DNA from: CAYYJS01 sp964472315
Lineage (GTDB): Bacteria; Verrucomicrobiota; Kiritimatiellia; UBA8416
Direction: 5' to 3'
Assembly: GCA_964472315.1 (NCBI GenBank)
Contig: CAYYJS010000071.1
Span: forward strand, 1 to 13,511
Length of the DNA stretch: 13,511 nucleotides
Shown here: positions 1 to 8,295 of the stretch, piece after piece
Layout: the number at the start of each line of letters is the position of its first letter
How positions within the stretch are numbered: the stretch's first letter is position 1
Notes under the pieces: generated by a model
What the model was told of the DNA's origin: nothing
What the model saw: the letters and a program-made list of their open reading frames with translations, nothing else
The model's database searches: none
Made by a program: the position numbers and the translations under genes

Positions 1-23
1 CAAGCCCGTCAAGGCGACCCGAT

Positions 24-54
24 CAGGGATGCACCGAATCGCAAATGCGCCCCG
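24..54. repeat. 31-bp end copy of the 9188-9337 MITE-like element
   Basis: These 31 bases are the exact reverse complement of 9187-9217, which is the left end of the palindromic element between prmC and the glycosyltransferase gene. The element's outer edge (the CGCCCC side) points right, so any element body would lie to the left. The expected inner GC-rich palindrome is not present in bases 1-23, where the match stops abruptly. This is therefore either a solo end left by decay or deletion, or an independent short repeat. Identity is read directly from the sequence; its origin is inferred. Confidence 0.8.
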
Positions 55-79
55 CGGGAGCCTGACCGCAAAACCCCGC

Positions 80-107
80 TCGACGCCGTCGCGCGGTTTG
101 GTATGCT
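80..107 (+). promoter_or_regulatory. candidate sigma70-type promoter for the TraB/GumN gene
   Basis: A TCGACG box (80-85) lies 16 bases before TATGCT (102-107). That would start transcription near 113, just ahead of a perfect GGAGGT ribosome binding site (121-126). Spacing and the -10 box are reasonable, but the -35 is only a partial match and the sigma consensus of this phylum is uncertain. It could drive the first three genes as one transcript. Confidence 0.3.
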
Positions 108-134
108 CCGGGCCATTCGCGGAGGTAAGTTCCC

Positions 135-1034
135 ATGCATGCAGTCACACGATTCCGGCGATGCGCCCCCGGCATGGTCGTTGCGCTCGTCCTGTTGTCG
201 GCGCTGACCGCCGCCGTCCACGCCGAACCGCGCCGGCATTGTCTCTGGAAGGTGACATCAGACCGGCAGACGCTCTATCTCCAGGGCTCGCTCCATTTGC
301 TCAAGGCCTCCGACTACCCGTTGCCGCCGGCACTCCAGAACGCCTTCGCGGCCTGCGATACGCTGGTGCTGGAAATCCACCTGGGCATGGCCGAGACTCC
401 GGAAGCGCAAATGCTCGTATTGACCAGGGGGCTCCTGACCGGGAAACAGACGTTCGGCGATCTGGTCAAACCGGAGACCAAGGCGCTCGTCGGCCAATGC
501 CTCGCCGGACTCGGCGCCGATATCGCAACCTTCGCACGCTTCAAACCCTGGTTTCTGATGCTCGCGATGACCGAGATCAAACTTCGCAAGCTCGGCTTCG
601 ATCCCGAACTCGGCGTGGACTGGCACTTCTACCGGAAGGCGAAGGAAGAGGGGAAGGCTATCCAGGGCCTGGAAACGATCGAGTACCAACTCGGCCTGTT
701 CGACGGCCTGGGCGAGGCCGATCAGGATGCGATGCTTCTGCAGATGATGAAGGACTTCGATACGATCGAAGGCGATCTCGACACGATCGTGTCGGCCTGG
801 CGCGGCGGCGATATGGACGCGCTGGAGAAGACGCTGCTGGCGAACTTCAAGGACTATCCGCACCTGTATGCCAAGTTGATCACGCAACGCAATGCCGCCT
901 GGATGAAGCAATTGGAGGCGTTCCTGAAAGGCGGGGAAACGGTCATGGTGGTCGTCGGCGTCGGCCATTTCCCGGGACCGGACGGGCTCCTGGAGCAACT
1001 GCGCAAGAAAGGGTACAAGGTGGAACAACTATGA
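135..1034 (+). CDS. TraB/GumN family exported protein
   Basis: This 299-residue protein belongs to the TraB/GumN (TIKI-like) family of presumed metal-dependent hydrolases; the bacterial substrate is unknown. The N-terminus is a signal peptide (basic residues, hydrophobic stretch at about 13-29, VHA cleavage near 30), so the protein should be periplasmic. Family landmarks are GSLH (51-54; usually GTxH), the LVLEIHL segment with Glu79, and the C-terminal VVGVGHFPGPDGLL block (GVGH about 275-278) ending in GYKVEQL. The length is typical. The start is set by GGAGGT at 121-126, eight bases before the ATG. Its stop overlaps the next start codon (ATGA at 1031-1034), so translation of the SppA-like gene is probably coupled to it. 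The family assignment is firm; the substrate and role in this cell are not known. Confidence 0.88.
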   Translation: MHAVTRFRRCAPGMVVALVLLSALTAAVHAEPRRHCLWKVTSDRQTLYLQGSLHLLKASDYPLPPALQNAFAACDTLVLEIHLGMAETPEAQMLVLTRGLLTGKQTFGDLVKPETKALVGQCLAGLGADIATFARFKPWFLMLAMTEIKLRKLGFDPELGVDWHFYRKAKEEGKAIQGLETIEYQLGLFDGLGEADQDAMLLQMMKDFDTIEGDLDTIVSAWRGGDMDALEKTLLANFKDYPHLYAKLITQRNAAWMKQLEAFLKGGETVMVVVGVGHFPGPDGLLEQLRKKGYKVEQL

Positions 1035-2068
1035 ACGAACACGACTCTCCCACGCCCCGCGCTCCGCGCCGCCGCCATGGCTGCCTGATCGCGCTGGCCA
1101 TCCTGCTGAGCATCGGCGCCATCGTCGTCGTGGCCGGCATCGTCGCCGGACCGGCCATCGCCGACGCCCTGGCGGGGTTCGGCGGCGAACCTGCGTACGG
1201 CGAGGACGAGTTCCCCGACCTGGAAGAGGTCTGGTCGTTCGGCAGCGGCTCGAACAAGGTCGTCTGCATCGCCGTCCGCGGCATGATCACGCTCGACGAA
1301 GAGGGCGGCTTCTTCACGGAACCCGGATCGACGCTCATGGCCCTGCACGCCATCCGGCGCGCCACTCTGGACACCGACGTGCGCGGCATCATCCTCGATG
1401 TCGACAGCGGCGGCGGCGGCATCACGGCCAGCGATGTGCTCTACCATGCGCTGAAACGCTTTCGGGCCTCGCGCGAAGACCGCCGCATCGTCGCCTTCTG
1501 CGGCGATGTCGCCGCCTCCGGCGCCTATTACATCGCCCTCGCCGCCGATCACATCGTCGCACGCCCGACCACCATCACCGGGTCGATCGGCGTGATCATG
1601 CAGTCGCTCAACATGAAGGGCCTGGGGGAGAAGCTCGGCATTGCCGACGTCACCATCAAGTCCGGCCCCAACAAGGACCTGCTCAATCCGTTGTCGGAGC
1701 TGACCGCCGAGCAACGCGCGATGCTCCAGCACGTCGTGGATAACCTGCACACGCGGTTCGTCTCGCTGGTGACCGAGAACCGCCGTCTGCCGGAACCGGA
1801 TGTGCGCGCCATTGCCGATGGCCGCATCCTGCTCGCACAAGACGCGGTTCAACTGGGCTTGATGGACGAAGTCGGCTACTGGGAAGACGCCATGACCCGC
1901 ATCGCCGACCTGCTGGTCGTCGACCGCGTCATCGTCTACCGCTACGAACAGACGTTTTCGCTTTCGGCGTTTTTCCGCGCGCGCGGCGGCGCCGGCGCGG
2001 CCCGCGCTCTTGAGCGCGTGCTGACGCCGCGCACCGACTCCCCGCTGCACTACCGCTGGGCCTACTGA
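1031..2068 (+). CDS. sppA: signal peptide peptidase SppA-like protease (family S49)
   Basis: This 345-residue, membrane-anchored S49 serine protease is of the short SppA type, with one protease domain, and would degrade cleaved signal peptides or membrane-protein fragments. A short basic cytoplasmic tail precedes one transmembrane helix (about 17-40). The core shows VDSGGGG (about 124-130), the nucleophile Ser163 in GDVAASGAYYIA, TITGSIGV (181-188) and the likely general-base Lys215 in SGPNKDLLNP, matching the Ser/Lys dyad spacing of the family. The reading frame stays open far upstream, but that part runs through the TraB-like gene in another frame. The ATG at 1031, overlapping the upstream stop, gives the right length and topology. 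The following NUDIX gene begins two bases after the stop, suggesting one transcript. Confidence 0.9.
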   Translation: MNEHDSPTPRAPRRRHGCLIALAILLSIGAIVVVAGIVAGPAIADALAGFGGEPAYGEDEFPDLEEVWSFGSGSNKVVCIAVRGMITLDEEGGFFTEPGSTLMALHAIRRATLDTDVRGIILDVDSGGGGITASDVLYHALKRFRASREDRRIVAFCGDVAASGAYYIALAADHIVARPTTITGSIGVIMQSLNMKGLGEKLGIADVTIKSGPNKDLLNPLSELTAEQRAMLQHVVDNLHTRFVSLVTENRRLPEPDVRAIADGRILLAQDAVQLGLMDEVGYWEDAMTRIADLLVVDRVIVYRYEQTFSLSAFFRARGGAGAARALERVLTPRTDSPLHYRWAY

Positions 2069-2070
2069 CC

Positions 2071-2628
2071 GTGCCCACGCCCGGAACGTCAAATCCGCCG
2101 GCCAGGCGTGTCGCGGATATCGCCTGGGAATCGTGGACGCCGGAGCAACGCGCCACGCTGCTGTTCGTGATCCGGGACGGCCGCATGCTGCTCATCCACA
2201 AGAAGCGCGGCCTCGGCGCCGGCACTATCAGCGCGCCCGGCGGACGCCTGGAGCCGGGCGAAACCGCGCTCGACGCGGCCATCCGCGAGGTCCGGGAGGA
2301 GGTCTGCGTCACGCCCCGCGGCATCGCCGCCGGCGGCGAGCTGTTCTTCCAGTTCGTGGACGGGCTCTCCCTCCACTGCACCGTGTTCAGGGCCGACGAT
2401 TGCGACGGTTCGCCCGCCGAAACCGACGAAGCCACGCCGTTCTGGGTGTCGCTCGACGCCATCCCCTACACGCGCATGTGGGCCGACGACACCTACTGGC
2501 TGCCCCTGCTCCTTGCCCGCAGGCGCTTCATCGGCTACTTCATCTTCGATGGCCCCGCCATGCTCGACCACACCCTGACGGCGCTGGAGGCCGCGTCAGC
2601 CGCCGAGTCACGGATGGAGCGACCGTGA
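2071..2628 (+). CDS. MTH1-like NUDIX hydrolase
   Basis: This 185-residue NUDIX protein probably hydrolyses an oxidised or non-canonical nucleoside triphosphate. The NUDIX box runs from Gly58 to Val80 (G-x5-E-x7-REVREE). Cys79 stands where the motif normally has Gly, while the metal-binding Glu residues 73, 76 and 77 are intact. Outside the box it resembles the 8-oxo-dGTPase MTH1 (NUDT1): HKKRGLGAG before the box, then a W-A-D-D-x-YW segment (137-143) equivalent to MTH1 Trp117/Asp119/Asp120 in the base pocket, and GYFIFDG near the end. The MTH1 pocket Asn is replaced by Ser54, so base preference may differ. The start is a GTG two bases after the sppA stop, with no clear ribosome binding site, which points to translational coupling. 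The roughly 20-residue N-terminal extension is unassigned. Confidence 0.88.
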   Translation: MPTPGTSNPPARRVADIAWESWTPEQRATLLFVIRDGRMLLIHKKRGLGAGTISAPGGRLEPGETALDAAIREVREEVCVTPRGIAAGGELFFQFVDGLSLHCTVFRADDCDGSPAETDEATPFWVSLDAIPYTRMWADDTYWLPLLLARRRFIGYFIFDGPAMLDHTLTALEAASAAESRMERP

Positions 2629-2663
2629 ACGGTTCACCTGCCCGGTGGCGGCTAAGACCGTTC
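2627..2663. terminator. nested inverted repeat between convergent genes, possible bidirectional terminator
   Basis: GAACGGT (2627-2633) pairs with ACCGTTC (2657-2663), and inside it CACC (2635-2638) can pair with GGTG (2644-2647). It sits exactly between the NUDIX gene stop and the stop of the convergent minus-strand frame, where a shared terminator would be expected. There is no T-run on either side and the outer arms are short, so intrinsic termination is doubtful. Confidence 0.25.
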
Positions 2664-2664
2664 G

Positions 2665-2942
2665 TCAGGAGCCCGCGCCGATGTACAGGACAGCGCCACG
2701 ATGGTCCCCGTGCCGGACGAGGTCGACATGCATGCTGCGCGCGCCGGCGTCGGCGATCAGACGGAAGAGCCGTGTCATGTCATACAGGTTCATCTGCATC
2801 CGGGGATCGTGGATGTGCCGGCCCCGCAGCCGGTTGCCCACGGCATGCGCGAACGGTACGTGGTGGCGAATGTAGCAGGCCAGCCGGCGATGCGGACCGA
2901 CATCCCAACCCTGGACGACGTGCAACCCGGCGCCACCGTCGT

Positions 2943-2946
<4 letters not shown>
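2665..2946 (-). CDS. unrecognised 93-residue protein, possibly a C-terminal gene fragment
   Basis: I do not recognise this protein with confidence. Its TTG start (2944-2946) overlaps the stop of the upstream ABC ATPase gene (TTGA), and the frame shows the strong G/C third-position bias of the neighbouring real genes, so it looks coding. The sequence contains QGWDVGPHRRLACYIR, then DPRMQMNLYDMTRLFRLIADAG and a closing HVDLVRHGDHRGAVLYIG. It has no signal peptide or membrane segment. The last block looks like the final beta-strands of a larger Rossmann-type or glycosyltransferase-like enzyme, which would make this a surviving 3' end of a longer gene. The frame also stays open upstream into the ATPase gene without another usual start. 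Translation would depend on coupling to the ATPase. Confidence 0.45.
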
Positions 2947-4094
<1,148 letters not shown>

Positions 4095-4135
4095 GTTCTT
4101 GCCTCCCAGAAGATTGGATGTTCAAAACCGCGCCG

Positions 4136-4164
4136 ATACTGCTTGATCCCGTCGTTTATGACAA
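4136..4164 (-). promoter_or_regulatory. candidate promoter for the ABC ATPase gene
   Basis: Read on the minus strand, TTGTCA (4159-4164) is followed after 17 bases by CAGTAT (4136-4141), about 40 bases upstream of the ATPase start. The -35 is a good match and the -10 a partial one. It interleaves with the candidate promoter of the divergent araC-type gene, so one bound regulator could affect both. Confidence 0.3.
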
Positions 4165-4171
4165 GTAGTTT
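4143..4171 (+). promoter_or_regulatory. candidate promoter for the AraC-type regulator, possibly leaderless
   Basis: TTGATC (4143-4148) and TAGTTT (4166-4171) are separated by 17 bases. Transcription would begin close to the ATG at 4180, where no Shine-Dalgarno sequence is visible, so the message may be leaderless. The -10 is weak. The overlap with the opposing ATPase promoter is compatible with autoregulation. Confidence 0.25.
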
Positions 4172-4179
4172 TGTCCGAA

Positions 4180-4911
4180 ATGACGAAAACACGAACCGAG
4201 ATCGTCCGAGGCACGCGGGATTGGGCGTGGCGGCTGGACTGGGAACCGACGGCGGCGTCGGTCGGCGTGGCCATGCTGGCGGGTGAATGCGGCATCGGCC
4301 ATCACGGGCACGCGGGAATGCTGACGGCGTGTCAGTTGTGCGTGCTTCCCGGCGAGCCGTCGCTCACGTTGCGTTTCCGCGCGGCGACCGCCATGGTCTT
4401 CACGACGCCCGAGCTCGATACGGTGGCGCTGCCGCGCGGCGTCGCGGTCGCCATCGATCCGACAAGCGCGGACGTCCTCGATACCGTCTGTATCGATCGC
4501 GCCTGCCGGCCGGCGCATCGCGACGCCGCCCTGGCGTTCGTCTGCCACCATGTGGCGGCCGGCGCAGCCGCGCCGGAGACGGAGCCGCCGGCGGCGGACC
4601 GCGCGGCGGCGTACCTGAAGGCGCACCTGGACGAGGCGGTGACGCTGGATGCCCTGGCGCGGCATTGCCGCTGTGCCAAGTCCACGCTGGGGTTCGGCTT
4701 CCGCGCCCGCCACGGGAAATCCCCCATGCGATACCTCGCCGACCTGCGCGCGACGCATGCGCGCCGTTGCCTGGAACAGACGGAAATGGCCATCGGCGAA
4801 ATCGCCCACGCCGTCGGCTACACCGATGTGGCCACGTTCAGCCACTTTTTCAGAAAACATGCCGGTCTGTCGCCTTCGGACGTGCGCCGGAACGCGCGAT
4901 GGGTGCTGTAG
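4180..4911 (+). CDS. AraC family transcriptional regulator
   Basis: This 243-residue protein has a C-terminal AraC/XylS DNA-binding domain with two helix-turn-helix units: about 155-175 (TLDALARHCRCAKSTL) and about 203-223 (MAIGEIAHAVGYTDVATF), the latter followed by the family signature SHFFRKHAGLSPSDVRR. The N-terminal part (about 1-130) is where a cupin-like sensor domain would sit. It is shorter and weakly characteristic, so the effector cannot be named. I chose ATG 4180 over the in-frame TTG at 4171; neither has a ribosome binding site. It is transcribed divergently from the sugar-transport ATPase across an 85-bp gap, the usual arrangement for an AraC-type controller of a sugar uptake gene. 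That functional link is inference. Confidence 0.88.
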   Translation: MTKTRTEIVRGTRDWAWRLDWEPTAASVGVAMLAGECGIGHHGHAGMLTACQLCVLPGEPSLTLRFRAATAMVFTTPELDTVALPRGVAVAIDPTSADVLDTVCIDRACRPAHRDAALAFVCHHVAAGAAAPETEPPAADRAAAYLKAHLDEAVTLDALARHCRCAKSTLGFGFRARHGKSPMRYLADLRATHARRCLEQTEMAIGEIAHAVGYTDVATFSHFFRKHAGLSPSDVRRNARWVL

Positions 4912-4935
4912 CGCGGGGCAACCATCCAACAGCCA

Positions 4936-5025
4936 ACGGATCACGTAGACGGCGGTTCGGCTGCTCGGACCGCCATCCGCAAGGCGGCCCAGGAGGCCGG
5001 GCTGGCGAAGCGTGTGACGCCGCAG
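4936..5025 (+). pseudogene. fragment of a tyrosine recombinase (integron-integrase/XerC-like)
   Basis: About 30 codons in one frame read TDHVDGGSAARTAIRKAAQE and then AGLAKRVTPQ. This closely resembles the segment of integron-type and Xer-type tyrosine recombinases that precedes the first catalytic Arg box (a helix ending in AGI/AGL-x-KRVTPH, normally followed by TLRHSFA). Here the match stops at RVTPQ and the RHSFA box does not follow. Upstream, the frame also loses similarity. It lies in the gap between the AraC gene and the sugar transferase gene, has no start codon of its own and cannot make a working enzyme. The similarity is judged by eye over a short stretch. Confidence 0.45.
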
Positions 5026-5115
5026 GCGCCAATGGGCGCGTCATTGTCGCCGCACGGGGGGCGTGGCGGGGAGTTCGGTCTTGAATGCGCGTGGAGCCCC
5101 TGCAACTATGTGGTC

Positions 5116-6528
5116 ATGCGATCCCGCGATACCTCGGATGTGCTGCTCAGCCTTGTGGCCGTCGTCTGCGACGGACTGGCCGTGTTCGGCGGCCTCCTGC
5201 TGGCGACATGGGTCCGCTTCGACAGCGGCTGGTTCGCGATCGTCGTGCCGCCGCCGCCGAACTACTACCACCAATACGCGTTGGGCGCGACGGCGGCCGT
5301 GCTCGGCTTCCTGCTCGTGTTCCGTTCGGGCCGGCTGTACGTGCGCCCTCAGGTGGGCCGGTTCACCGACAAGATCCCGCGGATCGTACGTTCGTGCGGC
5401 ATCGGCATCGTCCTGACCGCCGTCATGGCCTTCGCCCTGCAGAACGAGATCGACTTCGCCCGCCTCGTGATCGGCATCGCCCTGTTCACGACGGTCGCCT
5501 TCGTCCTGCTGGAACGGTGGATCCTGTACCGTATCGAGTGGAACCTGGCGCGTCACGCCGGACACAAGGCACGCGTGCTCATTCTGGGCACCGATGCCGT
5601 CGCCGCGCACCTGCGGCGCTCGATCGAGAAGGAGCCCATGCTGCGCTCCAAGGTCATCGGCTACCTGCGCACCACGATGGCGGAACCCGACGCGGGCATC
5701 GAACCGCGCCTGATCCAGGGGTCGATCGAGGAGCTGGCCGCACTGATCGGCACGCGCGCCATCGATCGCATCATCCTGACCGACGCCTCGCTCGGGCATG
5801 ACCGGGTCGTGCAGATTCTGCTCCTCTGCGAGCGGAACCTGATCGAGTTCCAGATGGTGCCGGACCTGTTCCGGATCATGACCAGCAGCATGGATGTCCA
5901 GTCGCTGAACGATATTCCGCTGCTCGGCGTCAGCAAGTGGCCGCTGGATTTCTTCTGGAACCGCCTCGTCAAGCGCCTCGAGGACGTGGTCGGCGGCGCG
6001 GTCGGTCTGTTGCTGTCGGCGCCGGTCCTCGCCGTCGCGGCGCTGGTCATCAAACGCACCTCGCCGGGCCCGATCTTCTTCAGCCAGGAGCGCTGCGGCG
6101 AACACGGGCGTCCGTTCACGTTGTACAAATTGCGGACGATGCGGGCGGACGCCGAGGCGGCCACGGGACCGGTCTGGGCGCGGCCGAACGACGACCGGCG
6201 CACGCGTATCGGCGCCTACCTGCGCGAGCGCAACATCGACGAACTGCCGCAGTTCTGGAATGTGCTCCGGGGCGACATGAGCCTCGTCGGGCCGCGCCCC
6301 GAACGCCCGCACTTCGTGGAGAAGTTCAAGGAGGATATCGGCCGCTACATGTGGCGGCACGTCTCCAAGCCCGGCCTGACCGGCTGGGCGCAGGTGAACG
6401 GCCTGCGCGGCGACACGAGCCTTGAAGAGCGGATCCGGTACGACCTCTACTACCTCGAGAACTGGTCGCTGTCATTCGACTTCAAAATCCTGATGCGGAC
6501 CGTGCTGGCCCGGGAGAACGCCTACTGA
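5116..6528 (+). CDS. undecaprenyl-phosphate glycosylphosphotransferase (WcaJ/EpsB-like)
   Basis: This 470-residue polytopic phosphoglycosyl transferase transfers a sugar-1-phosphate, probably glucose- or galactose-phosphate, to undecaprenyl phosphate and so starts assembly of an exopolysaccharide or O-antigen unit. Hydrophobic helices fill about 8-31, 55-70, 92-109 and 117-137. A nucleotide-fold domain (about 150-260, opening VLILGTD) follows, then a further membrane helix (about 290-313) and the bacterial sugar transferase domain: KRLEDVVGG, SPGPIFFSQER, KLRTMRAD, NDDRRTRIG (likely the acidic catalytic dyad), IDELPQFWNVLRGDMSLVGP and KPGLTGWAQVNGLRG. It ends in NWSLSFDFKILMRT. I chose the ATG at 5116 because the open frame before it is the recombinase fragment and untypical residues. 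The stop overlaps the next start (TGATG). Confidence 0.92.
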   Translation: MRSRDTSDVLLSLVAVVCDGLAVFGGLLLATWVRFDSGWFAIVVPPPPNYYHQYALGATAAVLGFLLVFRSGRLYVRPQVGRFTDKIPRIVRSCGIGIVLTAVMAFALQNEIDFARLVIGIALFTTVAFVLLERWILYRIEWNLARHAGHKARVLILGTDAVAAHLRRSIEKEPMLRSKVIGYLRTTMAEPDAGIEPRLIQGSIEELAALIGTRAIDRIILTDASLGHDRVVQILLLCERNLIEFQMVPDLFRIMTSSMDVQSLNDIPLLGVSKWPLDFFWNRLVKRLEDVVGGAVGLLLSAPVLAVAALVIKRTSPGPIFFSQERCGEHGRPFTLYKLRTMRADAEAATGPVWARPNDDRRTRIGAYLRERNIDELPQFWNVLRGDMSLVGPRPERPHFVEKFKEDIGRYMWRHVSKPGLTGWAQVNGLRGDTSLEERIRYDLYYLENWSLSFDFKILMRTVLARENAY

Positions 6529-6995
6529 TGATCGATACCGACATCCTTGCCATCTTCAGGAACGTCTATTTCTGGGCGGCCTTCATTTCCTGGTGCGTGG
6601 CGCAGTTCACGAAGATGCTCTGCGGGCTGTATCGCACGCGTCGGATGGACTTCACGTACATGGTCAGCACCGGCGGCATGCCCAGCGCGCATTCGGCGCT
6701 GGTCAGCGGCCTCATGACCGCCGTGGGCCTGTTGCAGGGGTTTTCGTCCGCGCTGTTCGTCATCGCCATGGGCATGGCGTTCATCACCATGTTCGACGCC
6801 GCCACGGTTCGGCGCGCGGCGGGCGTACAGGCCAGTCTGCTCAACGACATCGTGGACGAGCTGTTCCATGCGCACCACTTCTCCCAACGCAAGCTCAAGG
6901 AACTGCTGGGACATACGCGGCTGGAGGTGTTCATGGGGTTCATCGTGGGCATCGAGACCTCGACCATCGTGGTGTGCATGGCGCGGACATTCTAG
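6528..6995 (+). CDS. divergent PAP2 family membrane protein (DUF212)
   Basis: This 155-residue integral membrane protein of the DUF212/YuiD family is distantly related to PAP2 acid phosphatases. Hydrophobic helices lie near the N-terminus (about 11-28), at 60-88 and at 132-151. Family landmarks are TGGMPSAHSALVSGL (48-62), MFDAATVRRAAGVQA (88-102), the LLND segment, and ELLGHTRLEVFMGFIVG (125-141). Its start overlaps the stop of the sugar transferase gene by one base, so it is translated from the same message. That linkage, with the PAP2-like motif, would fit a lipid-phosphate role near undecaprenyl phosphate metabolism, but no activity is established for this family as far as I know. Confidence 0.9.
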   Translation: MIDTDILAIFRNVYFWAAFISWCVAQFTKMLCGLYRTRRMDFTYMVSTGGMPSAHSALVSGLMTAVGLLQGFSSALFVIAMGMAFITMFDAATVRRAAGVQASLLNDIVDELFHAHHFSQRKLKELLGHTRLEVFMGFIVGIETSTIVVCMARTF

Positions 6996-7090
6996 CGGGC
7001 GAATCCGGTGCCCGGCAATGGGCGCTCGACGGCGGGCATCGGGTGGCGGGTGACGGATCGGGCACGCGAGCGCCATGGGGAGCGATACGC

Positions 7091-8110
7091 ATGAATAAGA
7101 CGATGACTCGCCTGGCGATGCTGGCTCTGGTTTCGCTGTGCGCCGCGCCGGCGGCGCGCGCGGCCTGGAAATTCTGGGAACCCAAGGGACGCCCGGACTG
7201 GATCGACGATGTGGCCGCGCGCGAAAAGGCGTTTCCGCCCGCACGCCATCTGGTCGGCGTCGGCGCGGCCGATGCCGACAGCCGGTTGGAGGGCGACAAG
7301 CGCCGCAAGGCGGAAGACGTCGCCGGCGTCCGCATCCGGCAGACACTGGCGTCCGGACTCGAGGAACCCCTCTTGCCCGAAACCGTCGAGATCCTCATGC
7401 GCGCGTGCCGGACGCAACGGGTCTACTTCGACGAGGAAGGCGGCAAGTGGTATGTCTTGACCGCGCTCGAGGTCCGCGAGGCCGCGCGCGGCGCGGTCGA
7501 AGCCGCCCGGCAGTGCATGGCCGATGCCCGGGCGCGCGGCGCCCGCGGCACGGGCTCGGACATGGGCGACTATCTCCGCGCCGCGATGCAGAAGGCCGAC
7601 GGCGCGGCGCTGGACGATCTGCTCAAGGCCAACCGCCTGTTGGGCGGAGCGACCGGCGAGTTCACGATCGAGAGCATCGCGACCTTCAAGGCGGAACGCG
7701 AAGCGGAGGCGTCGGCGCTGGCCTCGAACGTCGCCGTCCGCATCACCGCCGAGGACCTCGACGGGCGGTCCGTGTCGCCCGACGTCGTCAACGGGTTCCA
7801 GCGCGTCCTGGCCGGCCACGGCGTGCCCACCGTGACGGCGGACGGCCGCCAGAGTCTGATCGTCACGCTGACGACCGAATCCGACACGTCGATGAAAGGG
7901 CTGGGCGTGCACAAGTTCCGCACCGGCGGCGGTTACGTGCTGCGCGAAGGCACCCGCGATCTCATCAGTCACCGCCTGGCGCCCGGCGCCGAAACCGAAG
8001 CCACGTCCAGCTCCGAGTCCATCTCGCGCCAGCGCAGTCTGCTGCTCTTCCTGAACATCCTCGCCGAGCACCTCGACGAGGCGCTCGCGACACTGGGCGG
8101 CAAGCCGTGA
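7091..8110 (+). CDS. secreted protein with LPP20-like domain
   Basis: This 339-residue protein has a clear signal peptide (MNKTMTRLAMLALVSLCAAP, cleavage after ARA near 24). The lone Cys lacks a proper lipobox, so it is more likely periplasmic than lipidated. The first half follows the LPP20-like pattern: PDWID, HLVGVGAADAD, a run of A/R-rich helix (about 65-90), and a closing KWYVLTALEVREAARG. A long charged helical stretch follows (about 125-230), then a C-terminal alpha/beta region with VRITAEDLDGR and SLIVTLTTESDT, similar in style to envelope-assembly proteins. GGGGAG at 7076-7081, nine bases before the ATG, sets the start. The 95-base gap to the previous gene shows no clear promoter. 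The function is unknown. Confidence 0.75.
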   Translation: MNKTMTRLAMLALVSLCAAPAARAAWKFWEPKGRPDWIDDVAAREKAFPPARHLVGVGAADADSRLEGDKRRKAEDVAGVRIRQTLASGLEEPLLPETVEILMRACRTQRVYFDEEGGKWYVLTALEVREAARGAVEAARQCMADARARGARGTGSDMGDYLRAAMQKADGAALDDLLKANRLLGGATGEFTIESIATFKAEREAEASALASNVAVRITAEDLDGRSVSPDVVNGFQRVLAGHGVPTVTADGRQSLIVTLTTESDTSMKGLGVHKFRTGGGYVLREGTRDLISHRLAPGAETEATSSSESISRQRSLLLFLNILAEHLDEALATLGGKP

Positions 8111-8260
8111 CTGGCCATGCCCGTGGCGCCCCCCGCCGTTCAGCGGGACCGTGCGCGATTTCAATTCGGCCCTTCGCTCCATCCCCATCGCAGGAACTGG
8201 CCCGCTCGGACGGTCAATGAATCGCACGCGTCCCTTCGCGCGGCAAGGCCCATTCCCCTG

Positions 8261-8289
8261 TTGACCGGCGGCGGGGCAGTGTTTACCTT
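8261..8289 (+). promoter_or_regulatory. candidate promoter for prmC
   Basis: TTGACC (8261-8266) is followed after 17 bases by TACCTT (8284-8289). Transcription would begin at or next to the ATG at 8296, and no Shine-Dalgarno sequence lies before that codon, so the transcript may be leaderless. The -35 is strong and the -10 modest. The rest of the 185-base gap before prmC holds only a weak CCCGC/GCGGG hairpin (8132-8147). Confidence 0.35.
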
Positions 8290-8295
8290 ACGCCC

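Noticed and set aside
29..1030. Upstream extension of the SppA frame to a start near position 29
   Set aside because: It runs through the TraB/GumN gene in another frame, is Arg-rich and low in pattern. The ATG at 1031 gives a normal SppA length and topology.
854..2092. Minus-strand open frame of 412 codons opposite sppA
   Set aside because: Antisense shadow; the opposite strand has clear S49 catalytic motifs and no domain is visible in the minus frame.
5041..6360. Long minus-strand open frame (439 codons) opposite the sugar transferase gene
   Set aside because: Composition is that of an antisense shadow of a GC-rich gene (rich in His, Asp, Arg, Gln); the plus strand carries a complete, motif-confirmed protein.
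8132..8147. CCCGC/GCGGG hairpin after the LPP20-like gene as an intrinsic terminator
   Set aside because: Only five base pairs with a six-base loop and no T-run; too weak to list as a terminator.
6992..8227. Minus-strand open frame of 411 codons opposite the LPP20-like gene
   Set aside because: Shadow composition; the plus frame has a signal peptide, a ribosome binding site and an LPP20-like pattern.
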